The notes below the pieces were generated by a model. The model saw only the letters and a program-made list of their open reading frames with translations, did not search any database and was not told the origin of the DNA. The position numbers and the translations under genes were made by a program. A stretch of DNA of 64,000 bases from the NCBI RefSeq assembly GCF_052857255.1, contig NW_027526506.1:310001-374000 (forward strand), in the 5' to 3' direction. Within the stretch, counting starts at the first letter, position 1. Each line of letters begins with the position of its first letter. Source of the DNA: Amblyomma americanum (taxonomy: Eukaryota > Arthropoda > Arachnida > Ixodida > Ixodidae). Below are positions 62,266-64,000 of this stretch, in pieces.

Positions 62266-62899
62266 CTAAACAGATAACATTTTTTGCTGTTTTTACTAAA
62301 GGAAGAAGGAAAAAACAAAGGAGTAGGAGACAGGAAAGTTGTGAGAAATAAGATAAGAAAGTAAAAGATGAAGGGGAGCACAGGATAAGGAGACTGCCGA
62401 TTTGCCCCGGTCGGGTAAGGCCGGAGGTGCCCTCTGCAGGAAGCTGGGGCCAAAGTGCTGTGGTGCATCCGCTGAGGGGCCTTAAGGGTCCAGACGCTCG
62501 GCATCGGCTCAACCACCAGGACCCCCTTTTCCCCGGACACGGCGATGCCACGCACGGCTAAACATGGGTGATCGGGTCCGTGGTGGCGCACTGCTCGCCA
62601 TCATCCCCCTGCGGGGATGTCCCTGCGGATGCTCGGGAGCCCGTGGTGTCGCAACTCACCAACGCCTGCACGCTACATCTGATGCCCCTTCCGGGGGGGG
62701 GGGGGGGGGTAAACAGCGGGGCGCGGCTTGTAAAGTTTGTACATTGCATGTAGTATAATTGTATTCACTTTAGCTACGTTTTCTGTGCTCGACCAGATAT
62801 CTAGAAGGGGGCCCGTGGCGCCATCACTCGTGCTAGTCTGACGGACGAAGAGGAGGCAGCCAGCATGCGGAAGGCGGAGTGCCCCTATTAATGCCCCTG
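62266..62899. other. Repeat-like segment with G-run
   Basis: A pyrimidine-rich stretch (minus-strand TTTTCCTTCTTCC) joins the LINE end abruptly at 62266. GC-rich sequence to 62690 and a 17-G run at 62693-62709 follow. Open ORFs on both strands lack signatures. It may belong to the same LINE or to a separate element; I cannot tell. Confidence 0.35.
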
Positions 62900-63092
62900 T
62901 TCATTGTACATTTAACCTAACATACGAAAAACACAAAACTGCAACAGGTAAAAACTCACAAGTTTCTTGGTGTCTGATTTAATGAACATTTATCATGGAA
63001 CACACATATTTCAAAACTTCTCACTGACCTTAGTAAAACTGTTGGTTGTCTTTACCGGATCAGAGATATCTTGCCCATTTCCCTAAAGGTGT
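62900..63092 (+). mobile_element. LINE reverse transcriptase scrap
   Basis: QVKTHKFLGV, a stop, then FNEHLSWNTHISKLLTDLSKTVGCLYRIRDILP reads in one frame at 62942-63075. This is the post-palm YLGVxFxxxLSW block of CR1/Jockey-type ORF2. It is short and truncated on both sides. Confidence 0.7.
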
Positions 63093-63401
63093 CCATATCA
63101 CGACCGGCTTTATTACTTGGCGACCTGTCCACCGGCGCCGCCTCCGTAGCCCCCGATTTGTTAGTTCGCTAGACCGCCGCTGCTCTCCGTGGCGCCACAA
63201 CTTACCCCCCCCCCCCCCCCCCCCCCCGCCGAGTGCGGGCTGGCGTAGCGGTAGCAGTCGCTGCTTCTTGGCTGTGTTTTTGTGCGCGTCTGCGCACTGT
63301 GTTTCCGGCTGTTCTGCTTGCTTCCAGCATACGTGCTAAGAATTTAATTATATCTGACAGCCTTTATCTTTCGTAGGCCGTGAAAATCATCGCCCGCGAT
63401 G
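63093..63401. other. Spacer with 23-C run
   Basis: A run of 23 C lies at 63205-63227 in GC-rich DNA. No gene recognised. Confidence 0.4.
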
Positions 63402-63461
63402 GTGTATTGCTGCGTTCCGCCCTGTAAATCAAGCGGGCGCACAGCAAGACTGCATTGCATG
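63402..63461 (+). pseudogene. THAP-domain N-terminus remnant
   Basis: ATG at 63402 opens MVYCCVPPCKSSGRTARLH, then the frame stops at about 63462. CCVPxCxS at the very N-terminus is how THAP zinc-finger domains begin, including those of P-element-type transposases. The later His-Cys ligands and the AVPTIF block are not found in the next bases, so this is a fragment or a first exon cut short. Confidence 0.4.
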
Positions 63462-64000
63462 TGAAGGCTGTCTCATTAATTTGCGGGCACCAGCCTCTCA
63501 ATCTACTAGGGTAGAGCGGGGTAAAATGAGACATGGGGCAAAATGAGGCATGTCTCGTCTAGCGACATCTAGCGTAAAACCTTTTAGATTAAGTAGGTTT
63601 CTTAACCCAAGTTTAAGTGTCCAATAAATGTGTGTTAAAAACGGCGGGAATCTTGAGTTGCCCACTTCCGGAAAAAATTTTGGAGCGACATTCGTGGAGT
63701 GGCTGTCCCGCCAAAAAGGTGCGAAATTCGGACGTCCCGTTTCTTTGGACATGAGCAGGAGCGTAGCCGTGAACTACAGCGACAAGGTACGTATGTGTGT
63801 TGTTACTGCATCTTTTTGGATAGCTGTGGAAACAATTACAGTTCTCTTATGTGGTAATCTTCATAAATATAAAATTGATTGAGTAGGAGCCTATGGAAGG
63901 GGCAAAACGCGACAGTTCGTCGCTCGCAGCAAGCAATTGCAGCCTCTGCTCGCGCAAAGTGCATTCTTTAGCTCGCATTTTTTATCTCGTTTTCTAGAAT
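63462..64000. other. Spacer, possible DNA-transposon end
   Basis: GGGTAGAGCGGGGTAAAATGAGACATGGGGC at 63510-63540 looks like the end of a DNA element, and a GGGGCAAAACGCGAC echo lies at 63899. The 84-codon ORFs at 63498-63882 have no signature. Confidence 0.3.

Overview
This window is animal nuclear DNA, most likely from a hard tick (Ixodida). The inference rests on eukaryotic gene structure (one gene with a 15.5 kb intron), several LINE lineages, a Ty3/gypsy element of the kind common in ticks, tRNA-derived SINEs, foldback elements and microsatellites. No bacterial genes, operons, rRNA or CRISPR arrays are visible. Most of the window is transposon remnants and unassigned spacer. Species cannot be named from this sequence alone.

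Layout: 1-448 is the 3' end of a CR1-like LINE. Bases 1716-6274 hold a long but decayed CR1-like LINE (element A). Bases 8925-9600 hold another LINE 3' fragment. A foldback MITE (10331-10522) sits 31 bp before an uninterrupted (TG)440 tract (10554-11434). Bases 13640-17880 carry SINE copies. Bases 17932-22277 are an intact CR1-like LINE (element B) with ORF1 (263 aa) and ORF2 (922 aa, endonuclease plus reverse transcriptase). A 1.1 kb TTAA-flanked MITE (23442-24549) is followed by a broken Ty3/gypsy element with its 3' LTR (24841-27037). Bases 28399-29312 are packed with minus-strand SINEs.

The one recognisable host gene is an activin/inhibin-beta-like TGF-beta ligand on the + strand. A TATA box lies at 34986, coding exon 1 at 35744-36194 and coding exon 2 at 51682-52517. 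The exon phases match (1 nt plus 2 nt), giving a 428-aa prepro-protein with a signal peptide, an RSRR furin site and a nine-cysteine mature domain of 116 aa. Its 15,487-bp intron is full of repeats: SINEs, a LINE end, two foldback palindromes and a TIR element. Downstream lie more repeats: a third foldback, a TIR element, a minus-strand RNase H-type LINE end, a LINE RT scrap and a THAP-like remnant.

The most interesting structure is shared by LINEs A and B. Each starts with tandem monomers (315 bp and 288 bp, both multiples of three and open in one frame). In each, the last monomer diverges from the others exactly at CAG|GT, a splice-donor consensus. A possible intron of 138 or 151 bp follows, and a plausible acceptor then enters ORF1 in frame, directly upstream of a 2A-type GDVELNPGP ribosome-skipping motif. 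This suggests a transposon whose promoter repeats double as a spliced first coding exon feeding a 2A leader.
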